NCBI GenBank assembly: GCA_004298725.1 | Contig: SCQA01000081.1 | Coordinates: 1 to 19,144 of the forward strand | DNA from: a bacterium | Lineage (GTDB): Bacteria > Desulfobacterota > GWC2-55-46 | Reading direction: 5' to 3' | Length of the DNA: 19,144 nucleotides | Shown: positions 13,674 to 19,144 of the stretch, piece by piece | Position numbering within the stretch: the first letter of the stretch is position 1 | Layout of the letters: every line of letters starts with the position of its first letter | Position numbers and translations under genes: made by a program | The notes under the pieces: model-generated | The model's input: the letters and a program-made list of their open reading frames with translations, nothing else | Databases searched by the model: none | What the model was told of the DNA's origin: nothing

Positions 13674-14693
13674 ATGAAAAATCCGCCCGCCATATCGCTT
13701 CCGCAAGGCGTCCGTGATATACTTCCTGAGGATGCCCTTGGCATCGGGGTTGTTGAAACTAAAATACTTGCCATATTCAGCCGCTACGGGTTTAAGCGGG
13801 TCATAACCCCGCTTTTAGAGTACGTTGACGTGCTATCCCTCGGCATGGGAGATAACCTTAAGGACAGGGTTTTGAAGTTCATAGACCCTTCCACGGGCCG
13901 CGTAGTGGCCATAAGGCCGGACATTACTCCCCAGATAGCTCGCATTGCGGCAACCCGCATGAGGGATTATCCTCTTCCTCTGAAGCTCTGTTATAATGCA
14001 AGCGTGCTTCGCTACCACGATAACCGCGACGGCAGAAGAAGCGAGGTGCTTCAGGTTGGGGCTGAATACATTGCAAAAGAGTCTTCGCCAGAGGCGGACG
14101 CTGAAATGATAATTATCGCGGCGGAGGCTTTGCGCGAATTAGGGCTTAAGGATTTTAAAATAGACATCGGCGACGTCGGTTTTTTAAGGGCCGTGTTTGA
14201 CGGTTTAAATCTTTCAGAGCCGGAAAAAAAGCTTATAAAAGAGGCGATAGGCATAAAAGATTCATCAGGCCTTGATCAAATAATAAACTCGCTTGGCGGA
14301 AAGATTGCAAAAGCCGACAGAGAGCTTCTTTTGAATCTCACCACGTTTTACGGCGAGGACGAAGTCATAAAAAAAGCGTCCGCTTTTGTTGGAAAGTCCG
14401 GCGCGAGCGCCGCGTCGCGTTCGCTTGAAAATTTAAAATGTGTTTTCAGTATAGTTGCGGATAAAGGTTTTAAAGACTTTGTAACCATAGACCTCGGCGA
14501 AGTAAGGGGTTTTGATTATTATACGGGCATAATCTTTGAAGGGTTCGCAAGAGGCGTCGGCAAGTCAATACTCAGCGGCGGCAGGTACGATAACCTTCTT
14601 GGCAAATACGGCTTTGACATGGCGGCGACAGGCTTCGCTTTTGACGTTGAAAATATCATAACGGCGCTCGGCGAAAAACCAAGGCGCGTTTGA
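13674..14693 (+). CDS. hisZ: ATP phosphoribosyltransferase regulatory subunit (HisZ)
   Basis: HisZ is a histidyl-tRNA synthetase paralogue that joins the short form of HisG to make the first, histidine-inhibited enzyme of histidine synthesis. The 339-residue protein has the class II synthetase core: LPQGVRDILPEDA, RYGFKRVITPLLEY, AIRPDITPQIARIAATRM, LCYNASVLRY, EVLQVGAEYI, RGFDYYTGIIFEGFA and LSGGRYDNLLGKYG. It stops there, lacking the C-terminal anticodon-binding domain of a true HisRS. Start ATG 13674 is chosen by homology (PPAISLPQGVRD); its ribosome binding site is weak, and the frame is open to GTG 13611, which would add 21 residues. hisG is not in the window. purA follows after 18 bases, an arrangement I recall from deltaproteobacteria such as Geobacter. 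Confidence 0.9.
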   Translation: MKNPPAISLPQGVRDILPEDALGIGVVETKILAIFSRYGFKRVITPLLEYVDVLSLGMGDNLKDRVLKFIDPSTGRVVAIRPDITPQIARIAATRMRDYPLPLKLCYNASVLRYHDNRDGRRSEVLQVGAEYIAKESSPEADAEMIIIAAEALRELGLKDFKIDIGDVGFLRAVFDGLNLSEPEKKLIKEAIGIKDSSGLDQIINSLGGKIAKADRELLLNLTTFYGEDEVIKKASAFVGKSGASAASRSLENLKCVFSIVADKGFKDFVTIDLGEVRGFDYYTGIIFEGFARGVGKSILSGGRYDNLLGKYGFDMAATGFAFDVENIITALGEKPRRV

Positions 14694-14711
14694 AAAAAAG
14701 GACATGGCAAA

Positions 14712-16004
14712 ATGGCTAAGGCCGTAGTAATAATAGGCGCCCAGTGGGGCGACGAAGGCAAGGGCAAGGTTGTCGACATCCTTACCGAGCAGGCGGATAT
14801 GGTGGTGCGCTTTCAGGGCGGCAACAACGCCGGGCATACCGTTATAACCGGTTCCGAGAAGTTCATATTTCATCTAATTCCTTCGGGCATACTCCATCAG
14901 GGCAAGACATGCGTGATAGGCGACGGCGTAGTAGTTGACCCTGAAGTGCTTTTAAAAGAGATTGGCGTTTTAAAGGCCAAGGGCATATTCCGTCCGGAAG
15001 ACCTTATAGTCAGTAAAGACGCGCACCTTATAATGCCGTATCACAAAAAGCTCGACCTTGCCAGAGAGAGGCTCAGGGGCAAGGCCAGGATAGGCACAAC
15101 CGGCAGAGGCATAGGCCCGGCGTATGAAGACAAGGTCGCAAGGTGCGGCATAAAATGCGCCGACCTTCTTGACGAAGGCGAATTCAGAGCCAAGCTGAAA
15201 GCAAACCTGCTTGAGAAGAACCACTATATAACGACCATTCTTCATGAAGAGGGCTTTGAGATACACGAAATATACCACAGCTACATGACCTTCGCGGCCG
15301 CTCTCGGGCCGCATATAAAGAACGCTTCAAAGTTTGTCTATGATTCCATGCAGGCCGGTAAAAAAGTCCTCTTTGAAGGCGCGCAGGGCACGCTGTTGGA
15401 TATTGACCACGGCACGTACCCGTACGTTACGTCAAGCTCGACCATAGCCGGAGGCGCTTGCACCGGCTCCGGCATAGGCCCCACGCGTATTGACTCTGTC
15501 ATAGGCATATCAAAGGCGTACGCCACAAGGGTGGGCGAGGGGCCGTTCCCAACGGAGCTTTCCGGAGCCGAGGCCGATAAACTTCGGGAGCAAGGCAACG
15601 AATACGGCGCCACGACAGGCAGGCCGAGAAGATGCGGTTGGTTTGACGCGGTAGCGCTAAGGTATGCCGCGCGCGTTAACGGACTTGATGGACTTGTTAT
15701 CACAAAACTTGACGTGCTTGATAATACGGAAAAAATCAACATTTGCACCGGATATAAATACAACGGCAAGGTTTTGGACGAATTTCCCACCGAGGTCTCC
15801 GTGTTGTCGAATTGCGAGCCGGTTTACGAGGTTATGGAAGGCTGGCTTTCCCCCACCAACGGGGCAAAGAATTTGAAAAAGCTTCCGGCAAAGGCGCAGA
15901 AGTATTTAAAGCGGCTTGAGGAGCTTGCGGGCGTTCCGGTTGTAATGGTCTCCGTGGGGGCCAACAGGAACGACGCTATAATGATAAAAAATCCGTTCAA
16001 ATAA
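14712..16004 (+). CDS. purA: Adenylosuccinate synthetase
   Basis: Joins IMP and aspartate with GTP to form adenylosuccinate, the first committed step to AMP. The 430 residues are the normal length. The N terminus KAVVIIGAQWGDEGKGKVVD holds the phosphate loop with catalytic Asp14, and NNAGHTV holds His42. Further conserved parts are GTTGRGIGPAYEDK, VLFEGAQGTLLDIDHGTYPYVTSS, GEGPFPTEL, TTGRPRRCGWFD and the C-terminal VSVGANRNDAI. Start ATG 14712 has AAAAAGGAC upstream; a nearer ATG at 14704 is out of frame. It probably shares a transcript with hisZ. No gene follows for about 760 bases. Confidence 0.97.
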   Translation: MAKAVVIIGAQWGDEGKGKVVDILTEQADMVVRFQGGNNAGHTVITGSEKFIFHLIPSGILHQGKTCVIGDGVVVDPEVLLKEIGVLKAKGIFRPEDLIVSKDAHLIMPYHKKLDLARERLRGKARIGTTGRGIGPAYEDKVARCGIKCADLLDEGEFRAKLKANLLEKNHYITTILHEEGFEIHEIYHSYMTFAAALGPHIKNASKFVYDSMQAGKKVLFEGAQGTLLDIDHGTYPYVTSSSTIAGGACTGSGIGPTRIDSVIGISKAYATRVGEGPFPTELSGAEADKLREQGNEYGATTGRPRRCGWFDAVALRYAARVNGLDGLVITKLDVLDNTEKINICTGYKYNGKVLDEFPTEVSVLSNCEPVYEVMEGWLSPTNGAKNLKKLPAKAQKYLKRLEELAGVPVVMVSVGANRNDAIMIKNPFK

Positions 16005-16301
16005 GTTTTTGCCGTATACTTGTTAAGGTATTTCGCGCCAGATTTAAAAATTTTTCCCCCGAATATTGCGCGTGCTACCGCAGAGTGTTTGTTAAATAAG
16101 ATAAAAATTAGAGAAGGTCTGATTAATTTCTTTTTTTCTCCTCTCCCCTTGAGGGATATCAATCCCCTTCTTGGGAGAGGGTAGGGTGAGGGGTAAAGTT
16201 GAGGAAAAAACAGGTAACGGTTGTCGGAAAAGACATCTCAGAATTGATACCCGATACCTTTTGACTGCGGAAAAGAATTAATCAGAGGTTTCTCAGCGCA
16301 T
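16005..16301. other. Gene-free stretch after purA
   Basis: No convincing coding frame, tRNA or riboswitch was found here. It is AT-rich apart from the C/G-rich palindrome at 16140-16195. The bases before the terminator (about 16197-16301) could be the body of a small RNA, but no clear promoter or known RNA motif was seen. Confidence 0.5.
16140..16195. repeat. C-rich/G-rich palindromic repeat remnant
   Basis: CCTCTCCC (16140-16147) pairs with GGGAGAGG (16173-16180), followed by GTAGGGTGAGGGG. This CCTCTCCC...GGGAGAGGGTAGGGTGAGGGG pattern is of a type often found as dispersed intergenic repeats in bacterial genomes. It is non-coding and sits between purA and the terminator. Confidence 0.5.
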
Positions 16302-16334
16302 AAAAAGGCCCGGATAAATTATCCGGGCCTTTTT
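16302..16334. terminator. Strong intrinsic terminator (bidirectional form)
   Basis: AAAAAGGCCCGGATA (16302-16316), loop AAT, TATCCGGGCCTTTTT (16320-16334): a 15-bp perfect stem with an A-tract on the left and a T-tract on the right, so it can work on both strands. It ends the purA transcript or that of a small RNA just upstream. Confidence 0.85.
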
Positions 16335-16577
16335 ATGTTTCGAACGCAAATTTTTAGGCAAGAATATAAAGATGGCAAACGGCATAGCACGACGACAGAC
16401 AAGCAGTTGATTTTATACAGCGCCGTGCGTTGCCATTGAATTAATGCGGCGCGGACGCTCCGTGTTATTTATTAAAAAGCACCAATCGAAAAAGATAGAC
16501 GAGGCCTTATTTTGTATGCTAAATGGGTTAATTTGAGGCTTTATTTGGCGCGTGCACCGGTTGCGGACGCAATTCAC

Positions 16578-16604
16578 TTGACAGTTTGCAGTAGTTATTA
16601 TATT
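16578..16604 (+). promoter_or_regulatory. Candidate promoter of the small exported protein gene
   Basis: TTGACA (16578-16583), a perfect -35, with TATATT (16599-16604) at 15 bases or TATTTG (16601-16606) at 17 bases. It lies in an AT-rich tract with no other nearby promoter-like sequence. Confidence 0.45.
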
Positions 16605-16671
16605 TGATATGAAGAAACCGTTTAACATATGTGGCCAATTCCACAGGAGAAGTTTTTTAAAATTAATTGCG

Positions 16672-16680
16672 AAAGGAGGT
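16672..16680 (+). promoter_or_regulatory. Orphan full-length Shine-Dalgarno sequence
   Basis: AAAGGAGGT is a near-perfect complement of the 16S rRNA tail, yet no ATG, GTG or TTG lies at the usual distance behind it. The only gene downstream, at 16770, has its own GGAGGA. Confidence 0.45.
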
Positions 16681-16769
16681 ATAAACGGAGAAAGAATTTA
16701 GATTTTAGCGGAGAAGAAATATTAAACCACTGCCGTATTCATCATGGCAACGTTAACGGAGGAATTTTT

Positions 16770-17192
16770 ATGAGGCATCAAAAGACAAAACAGCTTTTTG
16801 TGTTTTTAATAATATTCAGTTTTATAATTGCCGCGCTACCGGCCATGGCCGGAGAGTTCGGAGATTTGAAGGTAAAGATAGTCGAAGCAAGGGATTCTCT
16901 TGTGACCATGCTTAAAAATAAAGACAAGCGCGGGGTTGACCAGCAAAAGCTTGTGAAAGACACGGCCAATGCCGTCAGTACGATGCTTGCGAATATTAAA
17001 GCCCCAGCAGGCAAGGACACTAAGTTGAAGGAGCTTGTTGTTACTTGGAACGCCTTTAAGAAATCGCGCGAGGCCGAGCTTGTTCCCATGATACTCGAAG
17101 GCAAACAGGCTGACGCTGAAAAGCTTGCAAGCGGCGTTCAGAAGGAGCGGTTTCAAAAGGTTATAAGCCTTGTAGATGATTTAGGAAAATAG
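16770..17192 (+). CDS. Small exported helical protein (four-helix-bundle sensor-like)
   Basis: Start ATG 16770 follows GGAGGA (16758-16763) with ideal spacing; the longer in-frame reading from 16629 has no homologous-looking N terminus. The 140 residues start with a signal peptide (hydrophobic 9-22, ending ALPAMA before GEFG). The mature part is almost all amphipathic helix: EFGDLKVKIVEARDSLVTML, a Lys/Asp-rich turn, QQKLVKDTANAVSTMLANI, a WNAFKKSREAELVPMIL helix and a last helix from about 120. The spacing and the W-x-x-F...L-V-P-M-I-L-x-G-K-x-x-x-A pattern recall the periplasmic four-helix sensor domain of chemoreceptors (4HB_MCP), here free-standing. There is no CxxCH haem motif. The exact role is unknown. 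It is transcribed alone, between its own promoter and terminator. Confidence 0.7.
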   Translation: MRHQKTKQLFVFLIIFSFIIAALPAMAGEFGDLKVKIVEARDSLVTMLKNKDKRGVDQQKLVKDTANAVSTMLANIKAPAGKDTKLKELVVTWNAFKKSREAELVPMILEGKQADAEKLASGVQKERFQKVISLVDDLGK

Positions 17193-17212
17193 CTTTGTTT
17201 AAAATAAAATAG

Positions 17213-17252
17213 ACAAGGGGGCCGGCTGATAAAAGCCGGCCCCCTTGTTTTT
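17213..17252 (+). terminator. Strong intrinsic terminator
   Basis: ACAAGGGGGCCGGCT (17213-17227), loop GATAAA, AGCCGGCCCCCTTGT (17234-17248): a 15-bp perfect GC-rich stem, then a T-run to 17252. It ends the small exported protein gene. The A-rich bases on its left mean it could also stop transcripts of the - strand TPR gene. Confidence 0.92.
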
Positions 17253-17343
17253 AATCGAGTAAGCGTTCTGAACCTATTGAAGCTCGATAGGCATTAACTT
17301 TGTCGACGGATGAGGATGTTCGCTTAAAAATTATTCTTCAATG

Positions 17344-17355
17344 TGTTTATAAACA
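17344..17355. repeat. 12-bp palindrome TGTTTATAAACA
   Basis: A perfect AT-rich palindrome in the gap between the convergent genes. It could be a protein site or chance; its position downstream of both genes argues against an operator. Confidence 0.2.
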
Positions 17356-17416
17356 TATCTGTTGAATAAGCAAATGCGGAACTGTAACCTGTCTTACCAG
17401 ATAAAGGGGGCCTTGT

Positions 17417-17965
17417 TTACTGCTTCGGCGACAGTTGTTTGCTTGTCTTGCCCTTCTTTGCCGGGGCCTTGCCTTGAAGCGCCTGTATGTGTTTTTGCGC
17501 CTCCATCCACCACTTGCTGTGTGGTTCGGAAAGCTTCATGAACGCCTGCCAGTTTTCTATAGCCGATTTTTTTTCGCCCTTCTTTTCAAGCGCGAGCGCC
17601 ATGCCGTAGTACGCAAGCGGAATATTGGGGTTTAGCTCAAGAGCTTTTTTCTGGTTGGCAATCGCCTTGTCGTAGTCACCCGTGTCATAGTATTCAAAAC
17701 CGAGGTTGTTGTACGGCTCCGGCACGGACGGGTTTATCTTGATGGATTCTTCATATTCTTTTATGGCTTCCGCGTGCTGTTTTTTTAAGCCGAGCTGAAC
17801 GCCCTTGTCGAAGTGTCCCTTGCCGGACTTTTCCGTTGCCGCTTCTTTTGAAGTTTCGGTTGTTGACTGTCCGTCTTTTTTAGAGCATCCGTAAAAAAGC
17901 GTTATTGACAGAGCGATAGCCGCTATGACGCACGCGGCTTTCCAGCCTGTGTTTGAACTTGCCAT
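17417..17965 (-). CDS. TPR-repeat putative lipoprotein
   Basis: The 182-residue product has a short polar start, a hydrophobic segment (about 9-25) and Cys27 preceded by L-F-Y-G, an imperfect lipobox; a membrane anchor is the alternative. A Ser/Thr/Glu/Lys-rich linker (28-50) leads to three tetratricopeptide repeats (about 51-84, 85-118, 119-152), with patterns such as EPYNNLGFEYYDTGDYDKAI and LELNPN. The tail is Lys/Ala-rich. TPR proteins act as scaffolds for protein complexes; no partner can be named here. A GGGGGT sequence about 10 bases upstream of the ATG (17963-17965) is the likely binding site. It lies 121 bases after htpX on the same strand and may be co-transcribed with it. Confidence 0.85.
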   Translation of the reverse strand: MASSNTGWKAACVIAAIALSITLFYGCSKKDGQSTTETSKEAATEKSGKGHFDKGVQLGLKKQHAEAIKEYEESIKINPSVPEPYNNLGFEYYDTGDYDKAIANQKKALELNPNIPLAYYGMALALEKKGEKKSAIENWQAFMKLSEPHSKWWMEAQKHIQALQGKAPAKKGKTSKQLSPKQ

Positions 17966-18086
17966 GATTGTAAAAGACCCCCAGTGTCACTAAGACTATG
18001 CAACGCTTAAAATTAACAAAAATGCAATGAAAAAGCAAAAAGAAAAAACCTTAGCGAAGTATTGTTAAAAAAGAGGATGTATTCCT

Positions 18087-18941
18087 TCAGCGTAGGCCTA
18101 TCATCGCTTCGAGCCTTTTGATGCGCTCTTCTATAGGCGGGTGCGTACTGAATAATTTAACGAAAGAGCCGCCGCTAAGCGGGCTTACGATGAACATGTG
18201 GCTTGTCGCCTGATTTACGCCTTCCATCGGTATGCGTTTGTTGTAGTAATCGAGCTTTCTTAAAGCGTTTGCGAGGTACAGTGGGTTGCCCGCTATGCGC
18301 GCTCCGCCGTCGTCAGCGCCGTATTCCCTTGCGCGGGATATGGCAAGCTGAATTATCATCGCCGCTATCGGCGCGACTATCATCATAATTAAAAGCTCAA
18401 TGCCCCCGCCGCCTCTTTCGTCGCCGTCTCTTCTGCCGCCGCCGAAAAGCGACGCCCAGTACGCCATGTGCGACAGATAGCTTATCGCGCCCGCAATGGT
18501 GGCGGCAACGGTTGCTATGAGAATGTCGCGGTTTTTGATGTGGGCAAGTTCATGTCCGATTACGCCGCTAAGCTCTTCCTTAGTCAGAAGTTTTAATATG
18601 CCGGTGGTGGCGGCAACAGCCGCGTGAGACGGGTTTCTGCCGGTTGCGAAGGCGTTTGGCGCGTCGTTTTCCATTATGTAAACTTTGGGCATGGGAAGGT
18701 TGGCTTTCATGGTAAGGTCGCGCACGGTGCCGACAAGAACCGGGGCCTCGGCAGAGGTCACTTCTTTTGCTCTGTACATGGCAAGAACTATTTTATCGCT
18801 GAACCAGTACATGGCGAAGTTCATGACTCCGGCAAGTATAAGAGCGGTGACGGCACCGTTCTTGCCGCCGAGAGCGCTTCCGAAAAATATCAGTATGGCG
18901 CTGAGTATTGCAAGCAAAACCGTGGTTTTTAAGTAGTTCAT
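18087..18941 (-). CDS. htpX: HtpX-family membrane zinc metalloprotease
   Basis: HtpX degrades misfolded or damaged inner-membrane proteins, with its active site facing the cytoplasm. The 284-residue product begins MNYLKTTVLLAILSAILIFF, with two membrane helices (about 5-24 and 31-48). It holds the zinc site HELAH (His130, Glu131, His134) in VIGHELAHIKNRD, and the third ligand Glu206 in SRAREYGAD. Two further hydrophobic segments lie at about 140-160 and 183-203, separated by a Gly/Arg/Asp-rich loop. The C-terminal STHPPIEERIKRLEAM is typical of the family. Start ATG (18939-18941) is chosen because GGGAGGGG (18948-18955 on the other strand) is well placed; a longer in-frame reading would cross the promoter. 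Confidence 0.95.
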   Translation of the reverse strand: MNYLKTTVLLAILSAILIFFGSALGGKNGAVTALILAGVMNFAMYWFSDKIVLAMYRAKEVTSAEAPVLVGTVRDLTMKANLPMPKVYIMENDAPNAFATGRNPSHAAVAATTGILKLLTKEELSGVIGHELAHIKNRDILIATVAATIAGAISYLSHMAYWASLFGGGRRDGDERGGGGIELLIMMIVAPIAAMIIQLAISRAREYGADDGGARIAGNPLYLANALRKLDYYNKRIPMEGVNQATSHMFIVSPLSGGSFVKLFSTHPPIEERIKRLEAMIGLR

Positions 18942-18986
18942 GTTAACCCCTCCCGTGTGAAACCGCGCCAAAAGCGCATACATTAT

Positions 18987-19017
18987 ATTATATAGGCAAG
19001 TCGCCCTTGAATGTCAA
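18987..19017 (-). promoter_or_regulatory. Strong sigma-70-type promoter of htpX
   Basis: On the - strand TTGACA (19017-19012) is followed after 17 bases by TATATA (18994-18989), overlapping TATAAT (18992-18987) at 19 bases; a second TATAAT follows at 18987-18982. Transcription would start near 18978, giving a leader of about 40 bases with a small GCGC hairpin. No heat-shock sigma-32 pattern is obvious. Confidence 0.75.
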
Positions 19018-19033
19018 GGCCTTCTAATGGCTC

Positions 19034-19144
19034 TCAGCCAAGTAGGCTTGTAAGCGCTTGTTTTATCTCGACCATTGACACGCCTGTTTCCATGCAGTAG
19101 CCGCGCGGCCTCTGGTTGACTATGGCGATGACCGGCAAAGGATA
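19034..19144 (-). CDS. C-terminal end of an unrecognised protein
   Basis: On the - strand an open frame enters from the right edge and ends at TGA (19036-19034), giving 36 residues: a YPLPVIAIVNQRPRGYC start, then METGVSMVEIKQALTSLLG. The composition looks like a real protein end, with a strand, a loop and a terminal amphipathic helix. I do not recognise the family. The strong htpX promoter begins right behind its stop, so htpX is probably a separate transcript. Confidence 0.6.
   Translation of the reverse strand, partial: YPLPVIAIVNQRPRGYCMETGVSMVEIKQALTSLLG

Larger units (their letters stand above)
16335..16769. other. Gene-poor leader region before the small exported protein
   Basis: It holds an inverted repeat GCGCCG/CGGCGC (16420-16425 and 16447-16452), a promoter-like pair at 16578-16604 and an orphan Shine-Dalgarno at 16672-16680. 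No gene is supported. If transcription starts near 16612, the small exported protein gene has a 5' leader of about 160 bases. Confidence 0.4.

Noticed and set aside
16444..16536. 30-codon open frame (MRRGRSVLFIKKHQ...) in the gap before the small exported protein
   Set aside because: No ribosome binding site, no homology I recognise, and short enough to be chance.
16413..16628. 71-residue open frame on the - strand in the same gap
   Set aside because: No ribosome binding site or recognisable domain, and it runs across the candidate promoter.
16005..16640. A tRNA, 6S RNA or riboswitch in the long gap after purA
   Set aside because: I looked for cloverleaf arms, the TTCGA(A/G)TC loop and known riboswitch cores and saw none; only repeats and a terminator are supported.
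16629..16769. Longer start for the small exported protein at ATG 16629
   Set aside because: It would bury the signal peptide behind 47 charged residues and ignore the well-placed GGAGGA before ATG 16770.

Overview
The window comes from a Gram-negative bacterium. It encodes an outer-membrane TolC-type channel, an RND pump, two apparent lipoproteins and a periplasmic-type amidase. Base composition is roughly balanced, with heavy use of AGG (Arg), ATA (Ile) and CTT (Leu) codons. Gene content recalls deltaproteobacterial (Desulfobacterota) or Nitrospirota-like genomes: HisZ next to PurA, SerA paired with a class V aminotransferase, and RNase PH next to an XTP/dITP pyrophosphatase. The lineage is an inference and cannot be fixed from the sequence alone.

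Layout on the + strand. (1) 1-1736: the end of an N-acetylmuramoyl-L-alanine amidase, rph and rdgB. rph overlaps the amidase and has an odd N terminus; rdgB appears to start at AUU. (2) 1807-4180: an overlapping two-gene unit, an SPFH protein with three C-terminal zinc ribbons and a partner built from two copies of a zinc-ribbon + YxPxW module. (3) 4281-10465: a CzcCBA-type heavy-metal efflux operon headed by a small Cys-rich exported protein; a block of hairpins lies between the small gene and czcC. (4) 10705-13433: class V aminotransferase and serA, start and stop overlapping, for serine synthesis. (5) 13674-16004: hisZ and purA. (6) 16005-16769: a long gene-poor stretch with a palindromic repeat remnant, a strong terminator, a promoter and an orphan Shine-Dalgarno. 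(7) 16770-17252: a small exported helical protein with its own terminator.

On the - strand, right to left: the end of an unrecognised gene, a strong sigma-70-type promoter, htpX (membrane zinc protease) and a TPR lipoprotein.

Most genes are housekeeping. The unusual material is the zinc-ribbon pair, the Cys-rich protein with its tandem-decamer promoter, the mixed residue signature of the CzcA pump, the AUU start of rdgB, and several unexplained inverted repeats. I found no CRISPR array, tRNA, rRNA, transposase or attachment site. No wholly new multi-gene system can be claimed; the zinc-ribbon pair at 1807-4180 is the best candidate for something poorly described.
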